This document shows positions 8,201 to 14,889 of a stretch of DNA of 33,193 nucleotides, piece by piece (position 1 is the first letter of the stretch; the number at the start of each line of letters is the position of its first letter). The stretch spans positions 1 to 33,193 of the IMG/VR virus record IMGVR_UViG_3300020453_000406; one strand, 5' to 3'. Made by a program: the position numbers and the translations under genes. Below the pieces are notes generated by a model, which had not been told where the DNA came from, searched no databases, and saw only the letters and a list, made by a program, of their open reading frames with translations. This DNA comes from a virus.

Positions 8201-11095
8201 ACCATCTTGAACACCAGTCTTATATTCATTAATCGTGTTTACATCATAGATGAAATAGTTATTAGGTGCCTTAACTCTATTGAAGTTAGGAAGACTTGTG
8301 TTTCTTTGTGATGTGTTATTTGAGAATGTTCCTGGGTTCTGAGTGCCCATTTGAACAACAAATTGATCAGATTTGGGAACTGAAACAACAGTGTACTTCT
8401 GGTTATATCCTGAATTTGCAATACCAATTGGGTTTGCTGTGCTGGTGACCTGATTAATTCTTACCTCTGAACCAAGCGTAAGACCATGAGGAATCTCACT
8501 AGTGAAGTAATTAAATGTACCATCAGTTACAGCATTCTTGATGAATCTAAAGTTTCTTAATTCAGACTGATTACTCATTGTCTGAGGAGTGGGACTGAAT
8601 TGCAGTGCTACCTCAGCATTGGTTGCACCAATAACAGTATTTGACTCTTCAACAACATATGAAGTGAGAGGTTGTCTAGCAGATGAAATGCCAGCGCCAG
8701 CTGGAAGAACATATCTAAACTTATAGATCTTATCACCAAGTGGTCTGGTGTCAGATTTTCTTGTGATAAAGGTTCTTGAAGTTGCATCACCTACAATGCC
8801 AGATCCAATACCCTTAATAGCATGGTAAATGCTATTCAATGACAAATCTGTGGGTACAGTAATATACCATTGCTCATTGATAGTATCAAACTGAATTGGG
8901 TGACCCAAATCTCCAACAATCTTGTCACTTACCCTACTCTGTACCTTAATTGAACCACCAAGGTTATTCAGAGGGATTTGTTGACCAGCAGATGCCTCAG
9001 TAAATGTTGATGCAACCTTAAGTTGATCAGCATTTAAACCATCTGTGATTGCAAAATAAACTTTGTTATTCTCAAGTCCATCAGGTAGTCTAGCATCTTC
9101 AGAGATAAATCTGATTGTCTCACCATTAATGAAGGTATGATCTTGAGTCAGGGTAAGGATATCACTAGTAATACTGTTTGCAGATCCTACTCTTCCAACA
9201 GTGAACTCCTTCATAGAAGCAATATCTGTGGTTCCAGGCATTACAATCCTAGAAGCATAACTCTTGGTGCCTGTGATATCAGATGAAATACCTACATTAA
9301 TTGTATCATTTACAGCAGCACCAATTCTATATCCCTGTACAAGGGTATTTGGAGCATCATCAACATTAGTTTTTTCTGTCAAGAAGAGTTTTGTTGTTGT
9401 TGCAGCACCTGCAGCAACACTCAATGTCTTAAGAACATCAATGGCATCATATTCAAGGTTAAAGTTGCCAGATGTAATCTCCTGTGGTGGAATAATGTGT
9501 GTGATATATCCTACATCATCTTTAGCAAATGCCTCTTCTTGATAACTTATTGAATTGAGAGCAATCTCACCAAAGTTAGAGTTAGAGTTGGTAACTGAGA
9601 AGTCACCACCAGACTCTGTAAGGAATTGTTGTGCATATCCAATAGCAAATACAGATACAATCTGGATTACTGCATTGTTTGATGCCTTAATGTGAAAACT
9701 ATAATAATCTGGGTGATACTTAGCATCACCATCACTATGAATATTTGGTGTTCCTCTCTCAAATGTTCCATCAGTCTTATACTTGATGAATGCTTGGTCA
9801 TCCTTTTGGAGTGACACACCAGTAAACTGTGCCACAACCATGGACTTGAATCCACCTGCCTTATTACCATCAGCGTGCATACCACACATGCCATACACTG
9901 ATCTCAATGAGATATTAAAGATGTATGGCGATGCAGACTTAACAGTATCAGTATCTAAAGTAATAGTTGCAGAAGCTGGATTCTCTAATGCATCAGTTGG
10001 AATTACAGGAACTTGATATGTGAATTCAAGGACTCTTCCTGTAACACCATCTACCTTAGTGATGCTGTCTACAACATATTGTCCATTGTAGGCAGAATCA
10101 GCACAATCATTCACCTGGAACATTGTGTCTACTTGGAGACCATCAATGCCCTGAACATTACCAGCACCTGTTCCAAGGTTGACTGTAATTGTTTTGGTTC
10201 CAGTTGAACCATCTCCTGCTTTAATTGTAGAGATTCCTACAGCACCACCCTTAGGTCCAACAATTCTAAATTCATCAACTTTTGCCTGAATATCAAGTCC
10301 AGATGATGGGAAGTCAGGTTCAATTGTTCTGCCAGAAGCAGGTCCATATGCCAGACCAACCTTCTCATAATACATGTCAAGGTCAGTTCTATCAAACTGC
10401 TTGTTTACATTAAAAGCATCATTAATATAAACCTTGTTTACACCATCAGCATACTCAAAGCAAGTTACTTTATGGTGTGAGAAGTTTGGAACAAACTGTG
10501 ATGGTGTGTAGTTCTTATAAACTAATCCATTTGGTCTACCATCAAAGAATGTCATCTGCCAGAAATAACATCCACCAGTTATTCTAAAGATGGCAGATCT
10601 TTCAATATTTGAATTGGTAGGATCTGGAACATAAAGTGGTCTGATCTTTGTCTTTCTCAGATCATAACCAACAAGAGACGTACCTCTGGGTACAATGACA
10701 CCACCATGCACACTGTTTAACTTGTATAATGCATTATCTGGAGATTCTACATCAAAATTGGTATTTGCATCAAAAGCAGAAAAACCTGTTGTTTCATTAC
10801 CATTTCTTTGGAGATAATTTGTCCCTGTAAGTGGTATGAATCCTGGTCTATTATCAATAAGGTGATCACCAGGCATCAATAGAATGGTGGTTTTACCAAA
10901 TCTATCATTGTCCAATCCCTTCTGATATGAGAATCTTGCTGCCTCAATTAGTGCCCTTTGAATGGTCTTAAAAGGACGTGCTGCAGAATTACCCTGATTC
11001 TCAATTGAGTCAGTAGAATCTAGGTCATTGGGACTGACATAAAGGATATTTCCTCTTACATTCTTCAGGAAATTATCAAGACGTGCTAAGGGCAT
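5201..11095 (-). CDS. Giant virion fibre protein with pectin-lyase-like N-terminus (1964 aa)
   Basis: The N-terminus (LARLDNFLKNVRGNILYVSP, then ARPFKTIQRALIEAARFSY and TTILLMPGDHLI) has the look of a right-handed beta-helix fold, in which 'PFKTIQ.AL..A' is followed by 'I.L.PG.Y'. The middle is long and beta-rich, with a GSxY motif (ITNVEIMNPGSDYLVGD) like those in the gp5-like hub. From about residue 1590 the fibre-shaft motifs VGVGTTSPG, GVGIGTT, NVGIGTT and GTYFGDGSGLYG appear. The last ~110 residues form a cap ending IDVYSYVTFDGGTSLYGVVG. Large proteins of this type are conserved in marine T4-like phages and annotated only as structural. The start codon is preceded by a late promoter at 11124. 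A baseplate-attached fibre is my inference. Confidence 0.7.
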   Translation of the reverse strand: MPLARLDNFLKNVRGNILYVSPNDLDSTDSIENQGNSAARPFKTIQRALIEAARFSYQKGLDNDRFGKTTILLMPGDHLIDNRPGFIPLTGTNYLQRNGNETTGFSAFDANTNFDVESPDNALYKLNSVHGGVIVPRGTSLVGYDLRKTKIRPLYVPDPTNSNIERSAIFRITGGCYFWQMTFFDGRPNGLVYKNYTPSQFVPNFSHHKVTCFEYADGVNKVYINDAFNVNKQFDRTDLDMYYEKVGLAYGPASGRTIEPDFPSSGLDIQAKVDEFRIVGPKGGAVGISTIKAGDGSTGTKTITVNLGTGAGNVQGIDGLQVDTMFQVNDCADSAYNGQYVVDSITKVDGVTGRVLEFTYQVPVIPTDALENPASATITLDTDTVKSASPYIFNISLRSVYGMCGMHADGNKAGGFKSMVVAQFTGVSLQKDDQAFIKYKTDGTFERGTPNIHSDGDAKYHPDYYSFHIKASNNAVIQIVSVFAIGYAQQFLTESGGDFSVTNSNSNFGEIALNSISYQEEAFAKDDVGYITHIIPPQEITSGNFNLEYDAIDVLKTLSVAAGAATTTKLFLTEKTNVDDAPNTLVQGYRIGAAVNDTINVGISSDITGTKSYASRIVMPGTTDIASMKEFTVGRVGSANSITSDILTLTQDHTFINGETIRFISEDARLPDGLENNKVYFAITDGLNADQLKVASTFTEASAGQQIPLNNLGGSIKVQSRVSDKIVGDLGHPIQFDTINEQWYITVPTDLSLNSIYHAIKGIGSGIVGDATSRTFITRKSDTRPLGDKIYKFRYVLPAGAGISSARQPLTSYVVEESNTVIGATNAEVALQFSPTPQTMSNQSELRNFRFIKNAVTDGTFNYFTSEIPHGLTLGSEVRINQVTSTANPIGIANSGYNQKYTVVSVPKSDQFVVQMGTQNPGTFSNNTSQRNTSLPNFNRVKAPNNYFIYDVNTINEYKTGVQDGVYYLTIVDATNTPTIAPYNDRLKFAFPQPIKDLFPQYDRDNPNSNPDAATAYASSRTLGNVEIDDPKHSLTRFVASQGQVDLAVGFGITDIVSNSAGTAHTIFTKTEHGLNRITNVSLVGGAPAGQGYGNNTGGVESLYNATLTGGNGIDASARITVNSSGSITNVEIMNPGSDYLVGDLLTITGTSTFSPFVSAQVRVDNILNNVGDTIRVENITSFERKEYNKLYEITGISTNKELQVLSIGGTITNPSFTGIGATVTGGAFGTLTGIGLTVDNTKFVYDNTSGIATVTTLVNHGFRANNQITIDGSSASLFNGDFIVKKIVGLTTFTVDIGKNDTTPSISGTVRAYTPGLIPQPGIINLFDENFGGRVLNVYDNLTAQLSSPISTLVTDEVNITNLSNFDFKIGDYMRIDDEIMRIKTSVTSNPVKVFRGLMGTKTATHISGSVVRRILVEPIELRRPSIIRASGHTFEYLGFGPGNYSTALPEKQSKQPTTKEQLATQSFNSAGGITVFTGMNDRGDFFVGNKKISSNTGKEEVFDTPIPTVTGEDIFSVGTDTGIDIINPAEVTVSRAIKVEGGNTGSLLSQFDGPVLFNKKITSTSSEGIEANHVFIQGDATVSRKYSVGIATPTNSATAGDVVWKAQPEEGSNSGWVYTTDNEWYPFSNISIDKDKQIYIFDGVGVGTTSPGTNTFQVGSGTSLVAIDGNGGVGIGTTANGYDIRTNGDGIFVGSGGTYFGDGSGLYGLLNDSLFSGVTSGLGTGIHPISNFNVGIGTTVFDDTFTLQLGSPGTGKTDLLVNNKSRFSSTVDFESDVNITGKLNLTNFDIDSSTSNMTVGILTATEICIGTGCTILAVKSTGVGINSTQPSAALDVVEPARLQSTYEIPKTVTSSSNVITLKLDEANTFLHSTTENVNKFVLEGVKAGSSASFTIKIVQGSTPRTVAVDSFETTGGSAIPVYWPGGVIPVLTNTGAAIDVYSYVTFDGGTSLYGVVGGQNFS

Positions 11096-11123
11096 TTCTC
11101 TACGCAGACTTTCTATTATGACT

Positions 11124-11131
11124 TATTTATC
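11124..11131 (-). promoter_or_regulatory. T4-type late promoter (GATAAATA) for the giant fibre gene
   Basis: GATAAATA on the minus strand, 29 nt before the ATG at 11095 and directly downstream of the terminator at 11134-11166. That terminator would stop transcription from the small-gene island, so this element probably restarts transcription for the fibre cluster. Confidence 0.65.
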
Positions 11132-11133
11132 CG

Positions 11134-11166
11134 CAAAAAAAGAGAGGGGATGTACCCCTCCCTCTT
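11134..11166 (-). terminator. Intrinsic terminator closing the small-gene island
   Basis: The minus strand reads GAGGGG-TACAT-CCCCTC, followed after one C by a run of seven T. This is a GC-rich 6-bp stem with further weak pairs outside it, a short loop and a T-tract. It lies about 20 nt after the 103-aa gene stop. Confidence 0.85.
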
Positions 11167-11184
11167 ACACTTCCTTCACACAAC

Positions 11185-11496
11185 TTATTTAGTTGCCCTT
11201 AAATATTCTACTGTATTAGCAATATCATTCATTGCCTCTCTCAAATCTTCCTGACCACCACTTTCTTGTATTTTGGGGTCTTCATCACAACTTAAAGTCC
11301 ATCTCCATTTACTGGAGTGCTCTGAGTACCAAAGATTGACTTTCATTGTCCTATTGAAGAATGAACTTTCACATCTGAAATAAAATCTAAGTTGATTATA
11401 CTTTTCATCTATGAGTTTTTCTACTGGAATATTCTTTTTGTATGGGTTTCTGGATTTTGTGTAAATTTTGTCGTATTTGTTTGGTGTTGGGTACAT
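11185..11496 (-). CDS. Conserved hypothetical protein (103 aa)
   Basis: I cannot assign a function. The N-terminal third is basic and Tyr/Lys-rich (MYPTPNKYDKIYTKSRNPYK). The middle is probably beta-stranded and aromatic (QLRFYFRCESSFF, KVNLWYSEHSSKWRWTLSC). The C-terminus is a predicted helix (EDLREAMNDIANTVEYLRA). No membrane segment or catalytic motif is seen. It is soluble, compact and unlike the structural proteins on either side. It is the last gene of the small island, followed directly by a strong terminator, and lies just after a tRNA gene with which it probably shares a transcript. Its start codon sits in one arm of an inverted repeat and has no good ribosome binding site. Confidence 0.6.
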   Translation of the reverse strand: MYPTPNKYDKIYTKSRNPYKKNIPVEKLIDEKYNQLRFYFRCESSFFNRTMKVNLWYSEHSSKWRWTLSCDEDPKIQESGGQEDLREAMNDIANTVEYLRATK

Positions 11497-11540
11497 ATAA
11501 GGTGTATTGTGTATATTAATGCCACAAGGGCACCTTATAT
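11495..11540. repeat. Inverted repeat between tRNA-Leu and the 103-aa gene
   Basis: Perfect 10-nt arms, atataaggtg (11495-11504) and caccttatat (11531-11540), are separated by 26 nt. In RNA from the minus strand the hairpin would start just after the tRNA 3' end and include the A and T of the 103-aa start codon. It may act in tRNA processing or limit translation of the 103-aa gene. Confidence 0.6.
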
Positions 11541-11544
11541 ATCA

Positions 11545-11629
11545 TGGGAGTGGAGAGACTTGAACTCTCACGTCATCAAATGACAACAGATTTTAAGTCT
11601 GGTGCGTCTACCTATTCCGCCACACTCCC
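11545..11629 (-). tRNA. tRNA-Leu (anticodon UAA)
   Basis: An 85-nt class II tRNA read on the minus strand. The acceptor stem GGGAGTG pairs fully with CACTCCC, followed by discriminator A. The D-arm GGCGGAATAGGTAGACGC is typical of tRNA-Leu. The anticodon loop CTTAAAA gives anticodon TAA, on a stem with 4 of 5 pairs (a C/T mismatch at 27-43). A long variable arm (GTCAT-TTG-ATGAC) is the leucine hallmark, and the T-arm GAGAG-TTCAAGT-CTCTC is perfect. The 3' CCA is not encoded. It would help read UUA codons, which are useful in an AT-rich phage. Its first 18 nt overlap the end of a small coding frame. Confidence 0.95.
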
Positions 11630-11788
11630 ATTAAGTTCCCAAGTGGGTGGATGAAATGCACAATACTCATTGAATGTGATTTTCATCTCTTTATTGCTTA
11701 GATTGCAATTTTTTGCTGCTTTTGGAAGATTCCACTTTGCAGTGAATAACATTTCCATAGATTGACGCGTTTCTGGTCTCATACTCAT
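11612..11788 (-). CDS. Small basic protein with possible helix-turn-helix (58 aa), ending inside tRNA-Leu
   Basis: The frame from ATG at 11788 reads MSMRPETRQSMEMLFTAKWN, then LPKAAKNCNLSNKEMKITFN and EYCAFHPPTWELNGSVAE. The segment W20 to Y42 (LPKAAKNCNLSNKEMKITF) resembles a Fis-type helix-turn-helix, with 'AAK.C.LS..EMK' matching the usual 'AA..LGIS...' pattern, so DNA binding is possible but unproven. A fair SD (TAGGTG) precedes the ATG. The last five codons and the TAG lie within the tRNA-Leu 5' half. A 67-codon frame with a TTG start overlaps it, but its sequence looks much less protein-like. The composition looks like a real small phage protein; I cannot name it. Confidence 0.6.
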   Translation of the reverse strand: MSMRPETRQSMEMLFTAKWNLPKAAKNCNLSNKEMKITFNEYCAFHPPTWELNGSVAE

Positions 11789-11833
11789 AACACCTAAGGA
11801 TTTCTTTGTAAAAATCTGCTTTGTAATAGTTCA

Positions 11834-11883
11834 TAAAAAAGTAAAGGGGGTCAATTTTTTCCTGGAGAATTTTTTGCCCCTTT
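11834..11883 (-). terminator. Possible weak terminator or attenuator after the 79-aa gene
   Basis: On the minus strand AAAGGGGC (11883-11876) can pair with CCCCTTT (11849-11843), followed by AC and a T-run. The intervening ~26 nt are AT-rich. It lies between the 79-aa and 58-aa genes, so it could reduce expression of the downstream genes and tRNA. The long loop makes this uncertain. Confidence 0.35.
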
Positions 11884-11890
11884 TTTGGAA

Positions 11891-12130
11891 TCAAAGTTGG
11901 TTTTTGACCAGGGGTTCAGAGTATGAAACAATCTCATCATCACACACAGCTCTGACTAACTCCAACACATTCATGAACTCATCTACATTATCACAATCAA
12001 CTTCTCTTGTATCACCTACATTAGAGTACAAGTAGAACTTGCGTGAACAAGTATCCACAACAACTTTGGTCAGATACTCATCATCTTCATTGTCAAGGTA
12101 GTAGTCATCTGGTTGGTAGGAGGAGGTCAT
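11891..12130 (-). CDS. Small acidic hypothetical protein (79 aa)
   Basis: The protein is strongly acidic at both ends (MTSSYQPDDYYLDNEDDEYL and ELVRAVCDDEIVSYSEP), with a central beta-hairpin-like part (KVVVDTCSRKFYLYSNVGDT) and a short helix (NVDEFMNVLELVRAV). No known motif is recognised. It is the first gene after the sigma70-type promoter at 12152-12180, so it is probably made early in infection, unlike the late genes around it. The predicted leader is only about 15 nt long. Small acidic early proteins of phages often bind host proteins or mimic DNA, but nothing here proves that. Confidence 0.65.
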   Translation of the reverse strand: MTSSYQPDDYYLDNEDDEYLTKVVVDTCSRKFYLYSNVGDTREVDCDNVDEFMNVLELVRAVCDDEIVSYSEPLVKNQL

Positions 12131-12151
12131 AGGATTTGTTTTGACTTCCTT

Positions 12152-12180
12152 AGTATAGGGCAGAGTGTGGGCAGAGTCAA
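12152..12180 (-). promoter_or_regulatory. Sigma70-type (early) promoter of the small-gene island
   Basis: On the minus strand a -35 box TTGACT (12180-12175) is followed by exactly 17 nt and a -10 box TATACT (12157-12152). Each box differs from consensus at one position. Transcription would start near 12145, about 15 nt before the ATG of the 79-aa gene. No late-promoter octamer is nearby. Confidence 0.85.
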
Positions 12181-12190
12181 GGGCAGTGTG
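12158..12190. repeat. Three imperfect 11-bp direct repeats overlapping the early promoter
   Basis: The plus strand reads gggcagagtgt (12158-12168), gggcagagtca (12169-12179) and agggcagtgtg (12180-12190). The period of 11 places them on one face of the helix, over the spacer and -35 box. The GC-rich runs stand out from the AT-rich surroundings. They may be an operator. Confidence 0.6.
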
Positions 12191-12196
12191 CCAGTT

Positions 12197-13309
12197 CTAA
12201 TCCTGGTATGAGGGGTCAGTGAGAATCTCAATGCAAGCTTCAAAACCTACTTTATCTTGTCCTGCCACAACTCTCATTCTCTTTCCAGACCATGTATTAA
12301 CAGCATGTGACTTCTTTTGTTTCTTAACTTCAACAGCTGCTTGATTAAATGATCCAACACCAACATCTTTTATATTTGACAATATACCAAATCTTAAATT
12401 TTCTACAATAGTTTTATTAGTAGAAATTGTGGTATTTTGTGATGATCCAGAAGTTGTATTGAAAGTAAAAACTTCACCAATCAATGGAGGTGATGGTGTG
12501 CATTGAACAAATGTATCTAAGTTTGGAACTGGTGCTGTAAGAGAAGTGTTTAAACCATTTGGAAAAAATGTATTGGCAAATCCAATGCCTTTATTGGATG
12601 ATGTAAGAATAACATTCGATGAATCACCAAATATATCATCTGTTCCAGGGTCAGGTGGTTCAAGATTGGGGTGGAAGTGCATCACATCAACATCCTTATA
12701 AATTGATGCTATTCCAATAAAATTAATAGTCTGATTAGAAGCATAAGCACTTCCACCAAAGTAAATAGTATTTCCTATACCAGATGAAAAACTTCTAGTA
12801 ATTGATCTTACAATACACGAAGTTGTAACTCCTACCTGTGGAGTAAAGTCAAAAGCAAGAACTCCAGATCCTCCACTAGCATCTGACACAGCGATACCAG
12901 CAGAAAAATTACCAGCTGGAGGATGAGTGCCAAGTCCTGTGAAACCAATGACAGGTGCTGCTTCCCTAAAGGAATAAAGTCCATCAGGATCAGTAAAGTC
13001 ACCATATATGCTGTTTAGTTTATTGATTGCATCACTTTCACTAGAATAAAATTCATAATTATTTAAAAAATTAGCTGCTGTTCCAGTGTTTACAACATTT
13101 TGTTTAGCCCCATTGATAGGATCAACAAATCTGCTCAAAATATTAGCATCTATCTTTGAGGCAGGTTGCTTAAACATCTCATACCTATCCTCATCAACCT
13201 TAACTTGAGTCACACTTTCAGGAAAATTAAGAGTCTGGTCAAGCGAAATAATTCTTGCTGATAAAATACCAACTGCCTCATCTTGATATGATGTTACTGC
13301 AAATCCCAT
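12197..13309 (-). CDS. Virion structural protein, baseplate/fibre-associated (370 aa)
   Basis: It starts MGFAVTSYQDEAVGILSARI and has a mixed N-terminal half (helical near FLNNYEFYSSESDAINKLNSIYG) and a beta-rich second half with many Gly, Ser, Thr and Ile. The C-terminus is basic and compact (VEVKKQKKSHAVNTWSGKRM, then GFEACIEILTDPSY). No catalytic or membrane motif is visible. It is the last gene of the run of overlapping structural genes (its ATG overlaps the upstream TAA as TAATG) and so is probably made late and built into the virion. I do not recognise a T4 counterpart. Its stop lies only 7 nt from the direct repeats of the early promoter region. Confidence 0.6.
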   Translation of the reverse strand: MGFAVTSYQDEAVGILSARIISLDQTLNFPESVTQVKVDEDRYEMFKQPASKIDANILSRFVDPINGAKQNVVNTGTAANFLNNYEFYSSESDAINKLNSIYGDFTDPDGLYSFREAAPVIGFTGLGTHPPAGNFSAGIAVSDASGGSGVLAFDFTPQVGVTTSCIVRSITRSFSSGIGNTIYFGGSAYASNQTINFIGIASIYKDVDVMHFHPNLEPPDPGTDDIFGDSSNVILTSSNKGIGFANTFFPNGLNTSLTAPVPNLDTFVQCTPSPPLIGEVFTFNTTSGSSQNTTISTNKTIVENLRFGILSNIKDVGVGSFNQAAVEVKKQKKSHAVNTWSGKRMRVVAGQDKVGFEACIEILTDPSYQD

Positions 13310-14208
13310 TAGTTTCCTCTCCTATCATAATCGTATCCAGCAATTGAGAAATGTGAGTTATCACCTGGGTAATCAGCAGGTGTTTCACCTTCATATTCAA
13401 CATGAAGTTTCTCTTCATATTGTCTAGCAGCCCATACTTGGTAGTAGCATTTTACTGGACCACCACTAGCATTCTTAATATAAACATTCTTACCCCACTC
13501 AATCTTTTCAACAAAAAGTTCTTGATAAGAACCAATTGGAGTGAGATGAACACTGATACTTTCTTTATCAACCAGACCATCCCAATAATCAGGGAGTTTT
13601 AAAAGATTACCTTCCAATTTACCTCTAACATAGATTGGACCATCCTCTGGACCCTCTACACAAATATGTCTTAATCTATGTCCCTCTTTGTTAGGATGCT
13701 TAATATCAAATCCCTTAGAAGAAGCATCTAATTTACTATTGATTTTTGTTGCTACATCACCCACTCCAGTGAGATTCATTGGACCAGTAAAGGTAAAGTT
13801 ACCATTGCAACTTAAGTTTCCAATAGCTTTAATATCACCAGTTGCTACAATATTACCAACAACATTAATATTTCCTGTAACATTTGTTGTATCAGCAAAA
13901 ACATTAAAGATAGGAATGTTGCCAGCACTATGTTGAAGATACATTTGTGCTGTTGAAACCCCATCACAATGAAATCCAACATAATTTGTCTCATTATTGT
14001 AAAGATAAGCACCAAGGTCTACGTTCTTAAACGCATAGTCACCAGGAACTGATTCAGTCCATGAACCTTCCATACTTGCTTTATCATAGTCATAGTTTGT
14101 AGAACTATTCTGTGGACCAGCAAATGTACCAAAGTTCTCAAATCTAAATGGAAGAGAACCCTCTACACCACCCTTAGGATTTCCTGGAAAAAGACCAGTC
14201 CAAGTCAT
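13309..14208 (-). CDS. Spike/fibre protein with hexapeptide stem and EGPE-VYxRG tip domain (299 aa)
   Basis: Three parts are visible. Residues 1-110 are a Tyr/Asn-rich N-terminal domain. Residues about 111-142 form an exact six-residue repeat, G-[N/D]-hydrophobic-x-x-x (GNINVV GNIVAT GDIKAI GNLSCN GNFTFT), which suits a trimeric beta-helix stem. Residues about 168-262 form a tip domain with CVEGPEDGPIYVRGKL, LPDYWDGLV and SISVHLTPIGSYQE. The same tip domain ends the neighbouring 227-aa protein. This domain is known from virion proteins of marine T4-like phages and some other large phages. The function is probably structural or receptor-contacting. A 37-residue acidic C-terminal tail follows (YEGETPADYPGDNSHFS). 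Confidence 0.7.
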   Translation of the reverse strand: MTWTGLFPGNPKGGVEGSLPFRFENFGTFAGPQNSSTNYDYDKASMEGSWTESVPGDYAFKNVDLGAYLYNNETNYVGFHCDGVSTAQMYLQHSAGNIPIFNVFADTTNVTGNINVVGNIVATGDIKAIGNLSCNGNFTFTGPMNLTGVGDVATKINSKLDASSKGFDIKHPNKEGHRLRHICVEGPEDGPIYVRGKLEGNLLKLPDYWDGLVDKESISVHLTPIGSYQELFVEKIEWGKNVYIKNASGGPVKCYYQVWAARQYEEKLHVEYEGETPADYPGDNSHFSIAGYDYDRRGN

Positions 14209-14888
14209 AATGGAACCTCTGTTACAAGTTTTTCTACATCATTTCTTTCTGCAAAGATATGGTAGTGACAATGAATAGGAAGACCTGGTTTTGCCTGAAC
14301 TACCACTTGATTATTTGCAACTCTCTTAACCATCAACCCCTGATCAATACCAACTGATGTTAGAGATACTGTAATAGAATTTGGTGAAACAATATCCTTC
14401 CAGACTTCTGGCAATTGAATTGTATCTTTATTCTTTAACACACCTCTAACATAGACAGCATTCTCTGGTCCTTCAAGACACGCATAAACTAGATTTGTAT
14501 TAGGAAGAGTTGGGTGTGGGATAGCAAAGTTCTTAATCTTTGCCATCAATACTTCAGTGTAGATTACTTTTGACTTAATAATCTTTACTGTAAGAAGGGT
14601 ATCTACCTTAAGGAAACTCTTGATCCTAGCAAATGTGGTGGCAAAGAATGCATAAAAAGGAGGACCAGCAAACGCAGGAGAAACAGTATCTGGATTGGCA
14701 GTTTGTCCTGCCATCAAACTTGCTCTCTCAAAAACTGGAACTGCAAACTGAGATGGATCACCCACCATCTCTGGACCCTCAATGTAAGAACTTCCTCTTA
14801 CCTTAGTGACCTCTCTACCAAATTGCTCTGGTTTTCCCTCACCAACTTCTAACTGTCCACCTACGTGAAAATTACCTACACTTGACAT
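14205..14888 (-). CDS. Virion protein with EGPE-VYxRG tip domain, paralogue of its neighbour (227 aa)
   Basis: Residues 1-120 form a mixed N-terminal region with a hydrophobic stretch (AFAGPPFYAFFATTF, about 72-86) and a short beta part (VDTLLTVKIIKSKVIYTEV). Residues about 121-214 are a tip domain with HPTLPN, ACLEGPENAVYVRGVL, LPEVWKDIV and SITVSLTSVGIDQG, ending HCHYHIFAER. It aligns end to end with the last domain of the 299-aa protein immediately downstream, so the pair arose by duplication. A strong Shine-Dalgarno (AGGAGG, 5 nt spacer) precedes the ATG, and the stop overlaps the next start as ATGA. Confidence 0.7.
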   Translation of the reverse strand: MSSVGNFHVGGQLEVGEGKPEQFGREVTKVRGSSYIEGPEMVGDPSQFAVPVFERASLMAGQTANPDTVSPAFAGPPFYAFFATTFARIKSFLKVDTLLTVKIIKSKVIYTEVLMAKIKNFAIPHPTLPNTNLVYACLEGPENAVYVRGVLKNKDTIQLPEVWKDIVSPNSITVSLTSVGIDQGLMVKRVANNQVVVQAKPGLPIHCHYHIFAERNDVEKLVTEVPL

Positions 14889-14889
14889 C

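Noticed and set aside
11186-11192. CTAAATA on the minus strand at the end of the 103-aa gene
   Set aside because: It lies before a strong terminator and no gene begins between the two, so it would be useless as a promoter.
11545-11630. Alternative tRNA 5' end one base earlier (TGGGAGT acceptor)
   Set aside because: That register leaves a T discriminator and misplaces U8; the GGGAGTG/CACTCCC register with an A discriminator fits tRNA-Leu.
11691-11894. 67-codon minus-strand frame with a TTG start overlapping the 58-aa gene
   Set aside because: It needs a TTG start with no clear ribosome site, runs through a hairpin region, and its C-terminal half is a Ser/Lys-rich shadow of the more protein-like 58-aa frame.
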